Positions 6,489 to 14,003 are shown, numbered from the stretch's first letter. The stretch is DNA of 15,792 nt from CAHJXF01 sp038240015 (GCA_038240015.1 JBBSEF010000067.1:1-15792), one strand, 5' to 3'. Notes: generated by a model not told the origin, from the sequence alone. Program-made: numbers and translations.

Positions 6489-7952
6489 GTGGAAAACCCA
6501 TACGTGAACCGTCTGCCCTATCGAGCGTGCGTTTTGCGTCACGCGACTGCTTGTTTCGTCATGGCGTTTGCTCTAGGGAACGCCGATGTGGCCAGGGCTG
6601 AGCCGCCGAGTCTGTCGGGTGATCGTCCCCTGATTGCGCAGCGTATCGACGACGCCGGGAGCGGCGCCGGCAATGCAAAAGGCAAGAGTCGCGCCGACTC
6701 TCTGCTCGCGGATGACAACATCGAGGAGACGCAGAGTCCTACCGCGAAGTTTTACGGCTTCGATCAAGCCGAAGCGGCCTATATCGTGCCTCGGCCCGCG
6801 CATTGGTCCAAGTTGATCAATCGGCTCGAGCTCGGCGCACAGGGTGCGTTGAGCGAAAACATCAAATGGAAAGTCAGCGGACGTTTCGACTACAACGCGA
6901 TCTACGACCTCAGTAATTTCTATTCGAGCCAGGTCAAGGACGATCAGCGTTTCAATGCAATGTTCCGAGAAACCTATGTCGACGTTGGCTCCGGCGACGT
7001 CGACTTCCGTTTCGGACGTCAGCAGATCATCTGGGGCGAAGTCGTCGGTCTGTTTTTTGCCGACGTCGTTTCCGCAAAGGATTTACGCGAATCGATACTG
7101 ACCGATTTCGATTTGTTGCGCATACCGCAATGGGCTGCTCGCGCCGAGTATTCCAAAAACGATATTCACCTCGAAGCGATCTGGATTCCCTTTCCAAGCG
7201 TGAACAATATCGGAAAGCCGGGCAGCGATTATTTTCCGTATCCGCTGGCGCCTCCTGCGGGCTACGCGACCGTGATCAACAACGAACGCAAGCCGGAGAG
7301 AGGTGCGTCGAATCAGAATTACGGGCTTCGCGCCTCGATATTGCGCGGTGGATGGGACGTGGCGGGCTTTGGCTACCGGAGCGTAGACGCCTCGGCCACG
7401 TTCTTTCGCGACGTGGTGTCGGGCCCGAATCCCGCAGTGATCTATACGCCGCGTCACGACAAGATCACACAATATGGGTTGACGGCGTCAAAAGATTTGA
7501 ACGACTTTCTGATCAAGGGCGAAGCGGTATATACGGTCGGCCAAAATTTCAACGTCACGCGCCTGTCCGATAGCGACGGCGTCGTTCGGCAGAACTATCT
7601 GGACTACATCGTGAGTTTCGAGTTTCCTTTACCCGATGAAGCGCGCTTCAATCTGCAATTCTTTCAGCGCCGATTCAGCGATCACGATCCCGATATCATC
7701 CCGAAGAAAATCGAAAGCGGCGTGACGTTGTTCTGGTCGGGCAAATGGAGCAACAAGCTCGAACCGCAAATTCTTTTGATTCACAGCCTGAATCGCAGCG
7801 ACTGGCTGCTTCGTCCCAAGCTCGTTTGGGGTTTCCAGAAAGAATGGCGGGCGGTTGCGGGTGTCGATATTTTCCACGGACCGCCGACCGGGCTCTTCGG
7901 TCAATTCGATCAGAAAGACCGCGCCTACCTGGAAGTTCGTCGAAGCTTTTGA
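6489..7952 (+). CDS. DUF1302-like outer-membrane beta-barrel protein
   Basis: A 487-residue exported protein. The signal peptide runs to about residue 37 (core ACFVMAFALG, cleavage ADVARA before EPP). A low-complexity linker follows, then alternating beta-strand sequence to a C-terminal Phe (YLEVRRSF), the usual BAM recognition end. FRFGRQQIIWGEVVGLFFADVVSAKDLRE (about 175-203) matches the DUF1302 hallmark of Gly-Arg-Gln-x-x-x-Trp-Gly-Glu followed by Asp-x-x-x-x-x-Asp-Leu-Arg-Glu. DUF1302 barrels often occur with LolA-like and exporter genes. Start GTG 6489 has an AAGGTGA ribosome site five bases upstream, inside the ATPase's last codons, and begins directly after its stop; GTG 6504 lacks such a site. 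It is likely the outer-membrane end of the pathway, occupying the place LolB has in lipoprotein transport. Its last 28 bases overlap the convergent nitroreductase gene. Confidence 0.82.
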   Translation: MENPYVNRLPYRACVLRHATACFVMAFALGNADVARAEPPSLSGDRPLIAQRIDDAGSGAGNAKGKSRADSLLADDNIEETQSPTAKFYGFDQAEAAYIVPRPAHWSKLINRLELGAQGALSENIKWKVSGRFDYNAIYDLSNFYSSQVKDDQRFNAMFRETYVDVGSGDVDFRFGRQQIIWGEVVGLFFADVVSAKDLRESILTDFDLLRIPQWAARAEYSKNDIHLEAIWIPFPSVNNIGKPGSDYFPYPLAPPAGYATVINNERKPERGASNQNYGLRASILRGGWDVAGFGYRSVDASATFFRDVVSGPNPAVIYTPRHDKITQYGLTASKDLNDFLIKGEAVYTVGQNFNVTRLSDSDGVVRQNYLDYIVSFEFPLPDEARFNLQFFQRRFSDHDPDIIPKKIESGVTLFWSGKWSNKLEPQILLIHSLNRSDWLLRPKLVWGFQKEWRAVAGVDIFHGPPTGLFGQFDQKDRAYLEVRRSF

Positions 7953-9055
7953 TTGCCGAGGCCGACCACCGGATCGAACATCAGTTGCTCCAGCGGCAGA
8001 CGCAGAGATCGGGACGTTGCCGCCTTGCCGGCGCCTAACCTTCCCATGAACACCGCATTTTTCGCCGCGGACTGCCCGATGACCCGGTCGAGTCGCGTGG
8101 CGAGCTGTTCGGCTAGCGCAGGGACTTCCGGAAGACTCGAGAATTGCAATCGATCACGCCTGTAGCGCGCGAAGATCAAGGGCGTGACCTCGGGCTGCAA
8201 TTGCAAATTCAATCGGGTCGCCGTCAACCACAGGCGCTGCACCGCGCGTCCGGCCGCGATGAAATCGTCGATCGCCGCGGGCGGTTGCTTTGCGACGAGC
8301 ACGAAGTGCGCGGCGCATTTCAACGCCGGAATGACGTCGAGCTGAATGCGCGGCATCCAGGTGCCCGCGAGAAAGCGATTGAAAAATCGGACCCGCGTCC
8401 AGCTTCGCATCACCCAACGCATCAGCAGCGCCGTCATCGGATCCAGCCCGACGGCAGCTTCCGGGACGCGGTCCTCGCTGAATGTCGCGCCCCATTCGAT
8501 CGCATCGCGATGGACCAGATAGGCCTCGGGCATGATGAGCCGAAGCTTGGCGCTCGCGAACAGCAAGCCCGCCATGCGGCGACGTTCCGCTGCGCTCTCG
8601 CGCCACGCGAGTTCGTATCGGTCCCCGATCGAGGCGGTCAGTGCGGTCTTCTCGATTGGTGTGAGCGGTCGGTTGCTCAGCGCGCGGCGATGGACGCTTC
8701 GGGTTTCGATGAATGCGGCCAGAGGATCGGCGCGAACGTCGGAATCCGCCATCAGGCGAACATCGATCAAAGGTCGTTGTATCGGTGAAGTCGCCACTCG
8801 GGCCGCATCGACTCGAAGCCCCAGATGCGACGCCGCGATGCTGATGCTCTCGATCAACGCGCCGATGCCGATCTGACTTGCGCTGCCGTCGAGATCGTAG
8901 ACACAGTGTTCGCGCGTGTCGTATCCGTGGACGATGACGCGGTCGTCGGCAACGATTTCGAATCGCCAGCATTGTTCGTTGTCGCCGCTCGGCGCCCAGC
9001 GAGCCCGCTCGAGGATCTGCTCGAGAGGGCTTCGGCTGTCGGATCCGGAAATCAT
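7925..9055 (-). CDS. Nitroreductase-family FMN protein, long form (partner of E1-like enzyme)
   Basis: A 376-residue protein. Residues 18-32 (ARWAPSGDNEQCWRF) form the nitroreductase FMN phosphate-binding segment (R-x-A-P-S-G-x-N-x-Q-x-W-R-F). HRRALSNRPLT around residue 120 matches the second family block. At 376 residues it is nearly twice a typical nitroreductase, so it may hold two degenerate halves or a C-terminal lid, as in the flavin domains coupled to E1-like proteins (SagB-type azoline oxidases, mycobacterial MoeY). The ATG at 9055 overlaps the E1 gene's TGA as ATGA, so the two are translationally coupled; a longer frame from 9265 would run through the E1 gene and is not used. No signal peptide; predicted cytosolic. 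A redox step on the product of the upstream genes is inferred. The 3' end overlaps the barrel gene by 28 bases. Confidence 0.85.
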   Translation of the reverse strand: MISGSDSRSPLEQILERARWAPSGDNEQCWRFEIVADDRVIVHGYDTREHCVYDLDGSASQIGIGALIESISIAASHLGLRVDAARVATSPIQRPLIDVRLMADSDVRADPLAAFIETRSVHRRALSNRPLTPIEKTALTASIGDRYELAWRESAAERRRMAGLLFASAKLRLIMPEAYLVHRDAIEWGATFSEDRVPEAAVGLDPMTALLMRWVMRSWTRVRFFNRFLAGTWMPRIQLDVIPALKCAAHFVLVAKQPPAAIDDFIAAGRAVQRLWLTATRLNLQLQPEVTPLIFARYRRDRLQFSSLPEVPALAEQLATRLDRVIGQSAAKNAVFMGRLGAGKAATSRSLRLPLEQLMFDPVVGLGNQKLRRTSR

Positions 9056-9954
9056 TTTGATGGGGGTTGAATTTTCAACTGACGGCGCGCGATCGCCAGC
9101 GTCAATTTCTGAAGAGGATTGCTGTTGCCGCGCGGCCGCCACGTGCGCGTGAGCCGATACCGGTAGGCGTCGAAGTGCACGCCGCGCGGCGCTGCAAGCA
9201 GCCGACCGCGCTTGAGCAGAATCTTCAGGCACTCGGTCGCCGCGAACCCGGCGCAGAGTTGACACGCCATCACCGTCGACGGTCCGCGCTTGTTCGCGAA
9301 ATCGACCCGCGATCGATCGACCAGATAGGCGAGTTGCAGCATGCGCGGTGAGAGCCCGAGCAAGAAACGAATCGCCTGCTCGTCGGGGGGCAGGCCTTCG
9401 AGCTGGAAGTAGTCCTCGAAGCTCATGCCCCCGGGCATGAAGTTGAGCAGCGCAACGCCCATGCCGAGCGGTGCGGCCGTCACCGCCGGAATGCCGAGTT
9501 GTGCGCAGCGCGCGAAGACCTTGCGGCGAATGTCGAGCGCGAAATAATCGAGGCCGTCGACGTACAGGTCGACGCCGGCGAGGAAGGCATCGATCCCTTC
9601 TTCGGTGACGCCCATCGGGAAGCGCTCGATCGCGAGGCCCGGGTTGATATCGAGCGCCATCGTCGCGAGCACATCGATCTTCGGCTGATCGATGCTCGCT
9701 ATCGTCGCGCCGGACTGTCGATTGAAATTGGCGAGCGCGAAACGGTCGAAGTCCGCGATGTGAAAGCCGCCGATACCCAGACGCGCAAGCGTCAGCAGAT
9801 GACTGCCGCCGACGCCTCCGAGCCCTGCGATCGCGATGCGCTTACTCTTGATCTGCTGCTGTTCGTGCTCGGTCACCCAGCCCAGGTTGCGGGAGAAGGC
9901 TTCGTCGTACGAGAAGGGCTCGACGCGGGGCTCGGTGTGCGGCTCGGTGCCCAT
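9052..9954 (-). CDS. ThiF/MoeB-type E1-like adenylyltransferase
   Basis: A 300-residue cytosolic protein with the E1 nucleotide-binding fold. GLGGVGG (44-50) is the ATP loop. D68 and D70 in ADFDRFALANFNRQ, with N76, N78, R79 and Q80, match the E1 metal/ATP contacts. PKIDVLA supplies the catalytic Lys, and DGLDYFALDIRRKV the Asp/Arg block before the crossover loop. Such enzymes activate a C-terminal carboxylate by adenylation. Only one CxxC (CQLC, late in the protein) is present, where ThiF and MoeB have two zinc-binding pairs. No separate ubiquitin-like or ThiS/MoaD-like gene is visible. ATG 9954 lies 21 bases after the FeeM-like gene's stop; the 3' end overlaps the nitroreductase start. The association with a nitroreductase recalls MoeY of mycobacteria, in which (from memory) the two domains are fused. 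The substrate is probably a small acid or peptide rather than a sulfur carrier, by inference. Confidence 0.86.
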   Translation of the reverse strand: MGTEPHTEPRVEPFSYDEAFSRNLGWVTEHEQQQIKSKRIAIAGLGGVGGSHLLTLARLGIGGFHIADFDRFALANFNRQSGATIASIDQPKIDVLATMALDINPGLAIERFPMGVTEEGIDAFLAGVDLYVDGLDYFALDIRRKVFARCAQLGIPAVTAAPLGMGVALLNFMPGGMSFEDYFQLEGLPPDEQAIRFLLGLSPRMLQLAYLVDRSRVDFANKRGPSTVMACQLCAGFAATECLKILLKRGRLLAAPRGVHFDAYRYRLTRTWRPRGNSNPLQKLTLAIARRQLKIQPPSK

Positions 9955-9975
9955 TGCATCATCCGCGCATCGTCA

Positions 9976-10779
9976 TCAGCGCAGCTTGTTGAGCCGCCCC
10001 ATGATCCCGCGCTCTTCGGCTTCCGAAAAGAAATAGGGGTAAAGAGATTTTTCCACGCGAGCCTGTTCGGGCTGACCGCCGAACTTCGTGATCTGCGTGG
10101 CTGAATGAGAAAAATCTAGCCGCATGAGAACCGCGGGCGCGTTGACGCGCGCGTTAAGACGTTCGGGTCCGAATGGCTTGAAGCCCAGCATCTGTTCATA
10201 GAATCGCACATGTCGCGGATTGACTTCGATGAACAAATCGGAAAACCCATTCATGCGATGCGAATAGATATAGGCGATATGAAATAGCGTGGCCAGCACG
10301 CGCTTGGATCGGATCGCGCCATCGACCGCGAGTTTGGTGAACTCGCAAATTCGGCCGCCGGCGTCTCGCAGCGCATCGACTTCGGGTTTGTAGAGATCGT
10401 CGACCAGAAGACCGTCGGGCGAGTCGAAGCCAATGGAAATCGTCGCCATCGGCGAGGCGCCATGCGAAGCCACGAGCGTGATGCGGTTCGGCTGATGCTT
10501 GGCGTGCCATGCGATCTTGTATCCGCGCCACGCATACATCTTCTTGACCAGCATGCTCGCGGTATTGCGGCGGCCTTCGTTGTCCGCGAGCCGGACCTTG
10601 AACAGGGTTTGATTAAGCGCGAGTTCGCGCCCCCCTTCGTTTTCCGGCTGCTCGACGACCAGTGAAGTCAGGTGGCGCGGCGAATCGAATGGCACGCCGA
10701 CGATCGTGCGACCGACGAGATCGTCGTTCGGCGAAGGTTTATCTTTCGAGGAATCAGAAGGGGAACGCCAACTCTTCAA
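9976..10779 (-). CDS. N-acyl amino acid synthase-like acyltransferase (FeeM/LuxI-like GNAT fold)
   Basis: A 267-residue cytosolic protein from TTG 10779. The region FKVRLADNEGRRNTASMLVKKMYAWRGY is followed by a strand-rich core with CEFTKLAVD, resembling the E-x-x-x-x-x-V block of LuxI and FeeM proteins. YSHRMNGFSDLFIEVNPRHVRFYEQMLGFKPFG is the GNAT acyl-CoA/ACP side and is strongly typical of FeeM-type N-acyl amino acid synthases. These join a fatty acyl group from ACP to an amino acid such as tyrosine. The N-terminus is uncertain. TTG 10779 has GGAG nine bases upstream; TTG 10827 has no ribosome site; GTG 10695 would also keep the conserved core; no in-frame ATG precedes the conserved block. 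It is the first gene of a three-gene minus-strand operon with the E1-like and nitroreductase genes. Confidence 0.8.
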   Translation of the reverse strand: MKSWRSPSDSSKDKPSPNDDLVGRTIVGVPFDSPRHLTSLVVEQPENEGGRELALNQTLFKVRLADNEGRRNTASMLVKKMYAWRGYKIAWHAKHQPNRITLVASHGASPMATISIGFDSPDGLLVDDLYKPEVDALRDAGGRICEFTKLAVDGAIRSKRVLATLFHIAYIYSHRMNGFSDLFIEVNPRHVRFYEQMLGFKPFGPERLNARVNAPAVLMRLDFSHSATQITKFGGQPEQARVEKSLYPYFFSEAEERGIMGRLNKLR

Positions 10780-10981
10780 AACACCGTGCTCCGCATCGAC
10801 TTTCCGGGAGCTCTCCCGAACCCACAAAATACGGCCGAAGGGCCTGAGTGGTCTTTAGGCTGAGTTTTTATTTATCCTAGCATACGCAGAAAATGCGACT
10901 GTGGCGAGACGATGTCAATCGAACAACATCGCGTCGTGATCGGGTATCGACTGTTCGCTCTCCAACTTGAGGATTGATTCC
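10780..10981. promoter_or_regulatory. Divergent intergenic region between FeeM-like operon and aminotransferase
   Basis: This gap should hold the promoters of both divergent transcription units. On the minus strand there is a perfect TTGACA (10918 down to 10913), but the best -10 seventeen bases on is only CATTTT; an AT-rich run (10865-10876) lies further on. On the plus strand I find no convincing -35/-10 pair. A short GGCC inverted repeat occurs at 10833-10844. GAGG (10969-10972), nine bases before GTG 10982, is the aminotransferase ribosome site. Confidence 0.3.
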
Positions 10982-12310
10982 GTGGAAGATCACGCCAGCA
11001 GGGACCTGCCCGACCTTTCGGCATGGTGGATGCCTTTCACCGCAAATCGAGAATTCAAGGCCGCGCCTCGCCTCCTCGTGTCCGCGTCCGGCATGTACTA
11101 CACCACCCAGGATGGTCGACAAGTCCTCGACGGAACCGCGGGGCTGTGGTGCGTCAACGCGGGTCACGCGCAACCACGCATCGTGCGTGCGATCGGCGAA
11201 TCGGTCGCCACGCTCGATTACGCGCCGAGCTTTCAGATGGGACATCCGAAGGCGTTCGAGCTGGCCGAGCGGCTAGTCTCGTTTTCGGGTGAGCGCTTCA
11301 GCCATGCGTTCTACACCAACTCGGGATCCGAAGCGGTCGATACCGCGCTCAAGATCGCGATTGCATGGCACCGCGTTCGAGGCGAAGGGACGCGCACGCG
11401 CCTGATCGGCCGCGAGCGTGGCTATCACGGCGTCGGCTTCGGCGGGATGTCCGTCGGCGGTCTGGCCAGCAACCGCAAGTGGTTCGGCTCGCTGCTCGCG
11501 GGCGTCGACCATTTGCCGCACACGCATGATCTTGCGCGCAATGCGTTCGCACGCGGACAACCGCGGCACGGCGCCGAGCTGGCCGACGAACTCGAGCGCA
11601 TCGTCACGCTTCACGATGCGTCCACCATCGCCGCAGTGATCGTCGAGCCCGTCGCCGGATCGACGGGTGTCTTAATCCCACCGGTCGGCTATCTCGAGCG
11701 CCTGCGCGAAATTTGCACGCGCCACGGCATCCTGCTGATCTTCGACGAAGTCATCACCGGTTTCGGAAGGCTGGGTACGCCGCTTGCGACCGACTTCTTC
11801 GATGTGGAACCCGACATGGTGACGGTCGCCAAAGGCATCACCAACGGCTGCGTTCCGATGGGTGCGGTGCTGGTGAAGTCGCCTATTCACGACGCGTTCA
11901 TGCAAGGTCCGCCCGGAGCGATCGAACTGTTTCATGGCTACACCTATTCGGGCCATCCGCTCGCCTGCGCAGCGGCGCTCGCGACGCTCGATGTCTATGA
12001 CGAGACCGGCGCATTCGCAAACGCCGCCACGCTTTCATCGACGTGGGAAGACGCTGTGCATTCGCTGCGCGGACGGCCGCATGTGATCGATGTGCGCAAC
12101 CTCGGTCTGATCGCAGGCATCGAACTCGCGCCGCGACCCGGTCAGCCCGGTGCGAGAGGCATGGAAGTGTTCAGGCGCGCCTTCGAGAAAGGGATTCTGG
12201 TTCGAGTGACCGGCGACACGATCGCGATGTCGCCGCCGTTGATTCTCGAGCGGACACACATCGATCACCTGTGCTCGACGCTCGCAGAAGTACTCGACGG
12301 CATAGCTTGA
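10982..12310 (+). CDS. Omega-amino acid (beta-alanine):pyruvate aminotransferase, class III PLP
   Basis: A 442-residue class III (fold type I) aminotransferase, the usual length for omega-amino acid:pyruvate transaminases. The N-terminus WWMPFTANREFKAAPRLL and GTAGLWCVNAGH are hallmark segments of the beta-alanine:pyruvate group. NSGSEAVDTALK (S114 onward) forms the PLP phosphate cup, D255 in IFDEVITGFGRLG pairs with the PLP nitrogen, and K284 in TVAKGITNGC is the Schiff-base lysine. The enzyme transfers the amino group of beta-alanine or related omega-amino acids to pyruvate, giving alanine and malonate semialdehyde. GTG 10982 is chosen because GAGG lies nine bases upstream; an in-frame TTG at 10967 is an alternative. 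No malonate-semialdehyde dehydrogenase gene is visible beside it. It diverges from the FeeM-like operon, and a functional link there is possible but unsupported. Confidence 0.93.
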   Translation: MEDHASRDLPDLSAWWMPFTANREFKAAPRLLVSASGMYYTTQDGRQVLDGTAGLWCVNAGHAQPRIVRAIGESVATLDYAPSFQMGHPKAFELAERLVSFSGERFSHAFYTNSGSEAVDTALKIAIAWHRVRGEGTRTRLIGRERGYHGVGFGGMSVGGLASNRKWFGSLLAGVDHLPHTHDLARNAFARGQPRHGAELADELERIVTLHDASTIAAVIVEPVAGSTGVLIPPVGYLERLREICTRHGILLIFDEVITGFGRLGTPLATDFFDVEPDMVTVAKGITNGCVPMGAVLVKSPIHDAFMQGPPGAIELFHGYTYSGHPLACAAALATLDVYDETGAFANAATLSSTWEDAVHSLRGRPHVIDVRNLGLIAGIELAPRPGQPGARGMEVFRRAFEKGILVRVTGDTIAMSPPLILERTHIDHLCSTLAEVLDGIA

Positions 12311-12337
12311 GCGGCTCGACCGAGAGTCTGCGATAAT
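12307..12337 (+). promoter_or_regulatory. Possible sigma70-type promoter upstream of the DEAD-box helicase
   Basis: TTGAGC (12307-12312) and GATAAT (12332-12337, preceded by TGC) are separated by 19 bases, slightly longer than ideal. The -10 is good and the -35 moderate. Downstream, the leader contains a perfect palindrome TTCGCGCGAA (12350-12359), a dyad CGAAGC-AC-GCTTCG (12356-12369), and a T6 run at 12406-12411 after only a 4-base-pair stem, which is a weak terminator candidate for the aminotransferase at best. Confidence 0.35.
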
Positions 12338-12440
12338 GCGCGGTTGAATTTCGCGCGAAGCACGCTTCGGTCCCCGGATGCAGCCGCCAACGATCAGCTC
12401 GTGACTTTTTTCCCCCATAATCTCTTGACTGCGCATCACA

Positions 12441-13952
12441 GTGATTGAACGCGATCCCTCCGGCCCCGCTTTGAACGCGCGCGATCACGGCGCGCTCGAA
12501 CCGGCCGCGGCGTCGTCGATGTCTGCCGGTGTCATGCCCGTCGCGACTCCGGACTTCTCGGGCTTCGGCCTCGATGCGGCCATCCTTCGAGCGCTCGATG
12601 ACCAGGGCTACACCACGCCGACACCGATCCAGGCGCAGGCGATCCCGGTCGTGATATCCGGTCGCGATGTGATGGGCGCGGCGCAGACCGGAACTGGCAA
12701 GACCGCGGGCTTCGCGCTTCCCATTCTTCAAACCCTCTTGCCGCTCGCAAGCAGCAGCGCGTCGCCGGCACGTCATCCGGTGCGTGCGCTGATGCTCATG
12801 CCGACACGCGAGCTGGCCGACCAAGTGGCCGACAATGTTGCGCGCTACGCGAAGTACACCAGCCTGCGATCGACCGTGGTATTCGGCGGCGTCGATATGG
12901 CGCCGCAGACCGCCGCCTTGCGCGCCGGCGTAGAACTGCTGATCGCGACGCCGGGACGGCTGCTCGATCACGTGCAGCAGAAGACGCTCAATCTTTCCCA
13001 GGTGCAAGTGCTGGTGCTCGACGAAGCCGATCGCATGCTCGACATGGGTTTTCTGCCCGACCTGCAGCGCATCATCAATTTGTTGCCGAAGAAGCGTCAG
13101 AACCTGATGTTCTCGGCGACGTTCTCGAACGAGATCAAGAAGCTTGCGCAAAGCATTCTGAACGACCCGATCCTGATCGAAGTCGCGCGGCGCAATGCGA
13201 CGGCTGAAAATGTTCAGCAGATCGTGTACGCGCTGCCGTCGGATCAGAAGCGCGCTGCGGTCGCGCACATCATCCGCACGCGCAGCCTGAAGCAGGTGCT
13301 GGTGTTTTCGAACACCAAGATCGGCACCGGGCGTCTCGCGCGCGAGCTGGTGAAGGAAGGCATCAATGCCGACGCGATCCATGGCGACAAGAGCCAGAAG
13401 GATCGCATGATCGCGCTCGACGCATTCAAAAAGGGCGACACCGAGGTCCTGGTCGCAACCGACGTCGCCGCGCGCGGGCTCGACATCGTCGAGCTGCCCG
13501 CCGTGATCAACTACGACCTGCCCTATGCGCCCGAGGATTACATCCATCGCATCGGGCGCACGGCTCGCGCGGGAGCGTCGGGACTGGCGATCTCGTTGAT
13601 GGCGCCGGAAGAAGAGCGTCTGCTTGCGGACATCGAAAAGCTGATCAAGCGTACGCTCGAACGCGGGTCGCTGTCGGATTTCCAGCCGCGTGAGCGCGAG
13701 CGTCGCAGTCCGCGCCGCGATGAAAGCGAGCGCGCGGGTCGCGAAGCATATGGGCAACAGGCGGGACAACGCGCTCCACGCTATGCATCGCGCAGCCGCG
13801 GTCATCACGAAGTCGTCGATGAATTCTTTCTGAAGCCCTACGAGCCCGACGTCAATGCGACCCCCGATGAAGCGACCGAATCCGCGCCGACTTCGACATC
13901 GAAACCCGTCCGCAAGATCGCTGCATTGCTCGGCGGCTCGAAGAGGGGTTGA
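12441..13952 (+). CDS. rhlE: DEAD-box ATP-dependent RNA helicase, RhlE type
   Basis: A 503-residue cytosolic RNA helicase with a complete motif set: Q-motif (F39 ... PTPIQ, Q64), motif I AQTGTGKT (81-88), Ia PTREL, GG and TPGR, motif II DEAD (194-197), motif III SAT (225-227), then motif V (VATDVAARGLDI) and VI (HRIGRTARAG, H369 onward). VRALMLMPTRELADQVADN and LLPKKRQNLMFSATFSNEIKKL resemble Burkholderiales RhlE-type proteins involved in RNA unwinding, ribosome maturation and mRNA decay. The last hundred residues are a basic Arg/Glu-rich tail, probably disordered and RNA-binding. The start is uncertain: GTG 12441 gives 26 extra poorly conserved residues, ATG 12519 (MSAGVM) begins nearer the family N-terminus, and neither has a clear ribosome site. 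The assignment to RhlE rather than another DEAD-box subgroup is by overall similarity from memory. Confidence 0.93.
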   Translation: MIERDPSGPALNARDHGALEPAAASSMSAGVMPVATPDFSGFGLDAAILRALDDQGYTTPTPIQAQAIPVVISGRDVMGAAQTGTGKTAGFALPILQTLLPLASSSASPARHPVRALMLMPTRELADQVADNVARYAKYTSLRSTVVFGGVDMAPQTAALRAGVELLIATPGRLLDHVQQKTLNLSQVQVLVLDEADRMLDMGFLPDLQRIINLLPKKRQNLMFSATFSNEIKKLAQSILNDPILIEVARRNATAENVQQIVYALPSDQKRAAVAHIIRTRSLKQVLVFSNTKIGTGRLARELVKEGINADAIHGDKSQKDRMIALDAFKKGDTEVLVATDVAARGLDIVELPAVINYDLPYAPEDYIHRIGRTARAGASGLAISLMAPEEERLLADIEKLIKRTLERGSLSDFQPRERERRSPRRDESERAGREAYGQQAGQRAPRYASRSRGHHEVVDEFFLKPYEPDVNATPDEATESAPTSTSKPVRKIAALLGGSKRG

Positions 13953-14003
13953 GCGGGGCTGAACGCGAGGTTGTCAACGCGGCCTCGATCGCTTCACGTC
14001 GCT

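Noticed and set aside
5592..6542. A 316-codon minus-strand frame opposite the ATPase
   Set aside because: It is the antisense of a complete ABC ATPase with intact Walker A, signature and H-loop; the antisense product has no family features.
8144..8788. Plus-strand frame of 214 codons opposite the nitroreductase
   Set aside because: Shadow frame with Arg/Gln-rich product; the minus-strand nitroreductase explains the sequence.
9056..9265. N-terminal extension of the nitroreductase into the E1 gene
   Set aside because: The extension reads the E1 gene in a second frame with an Arg/Ala-rich sequence; ATG 9055, overlapping the E1 stop as ATGA, is a better start.
12171..13808. A 545-codon open frame on the minus strand opposite the helicase
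   Set aside because: It is a high-GC mirror frame of the helicase gene, crosses the aminotransferase end, has Arg/His-rich sequence with no family signature, and the sense frame carries every DEAD-box motif.
13953..14003. Terminator between the helicase and the CoA-binding gene
   Set aside because: Only a 5-base CGAGG/CCTCG pairing with a long loop and no T-tract on either strand; too weak to call.
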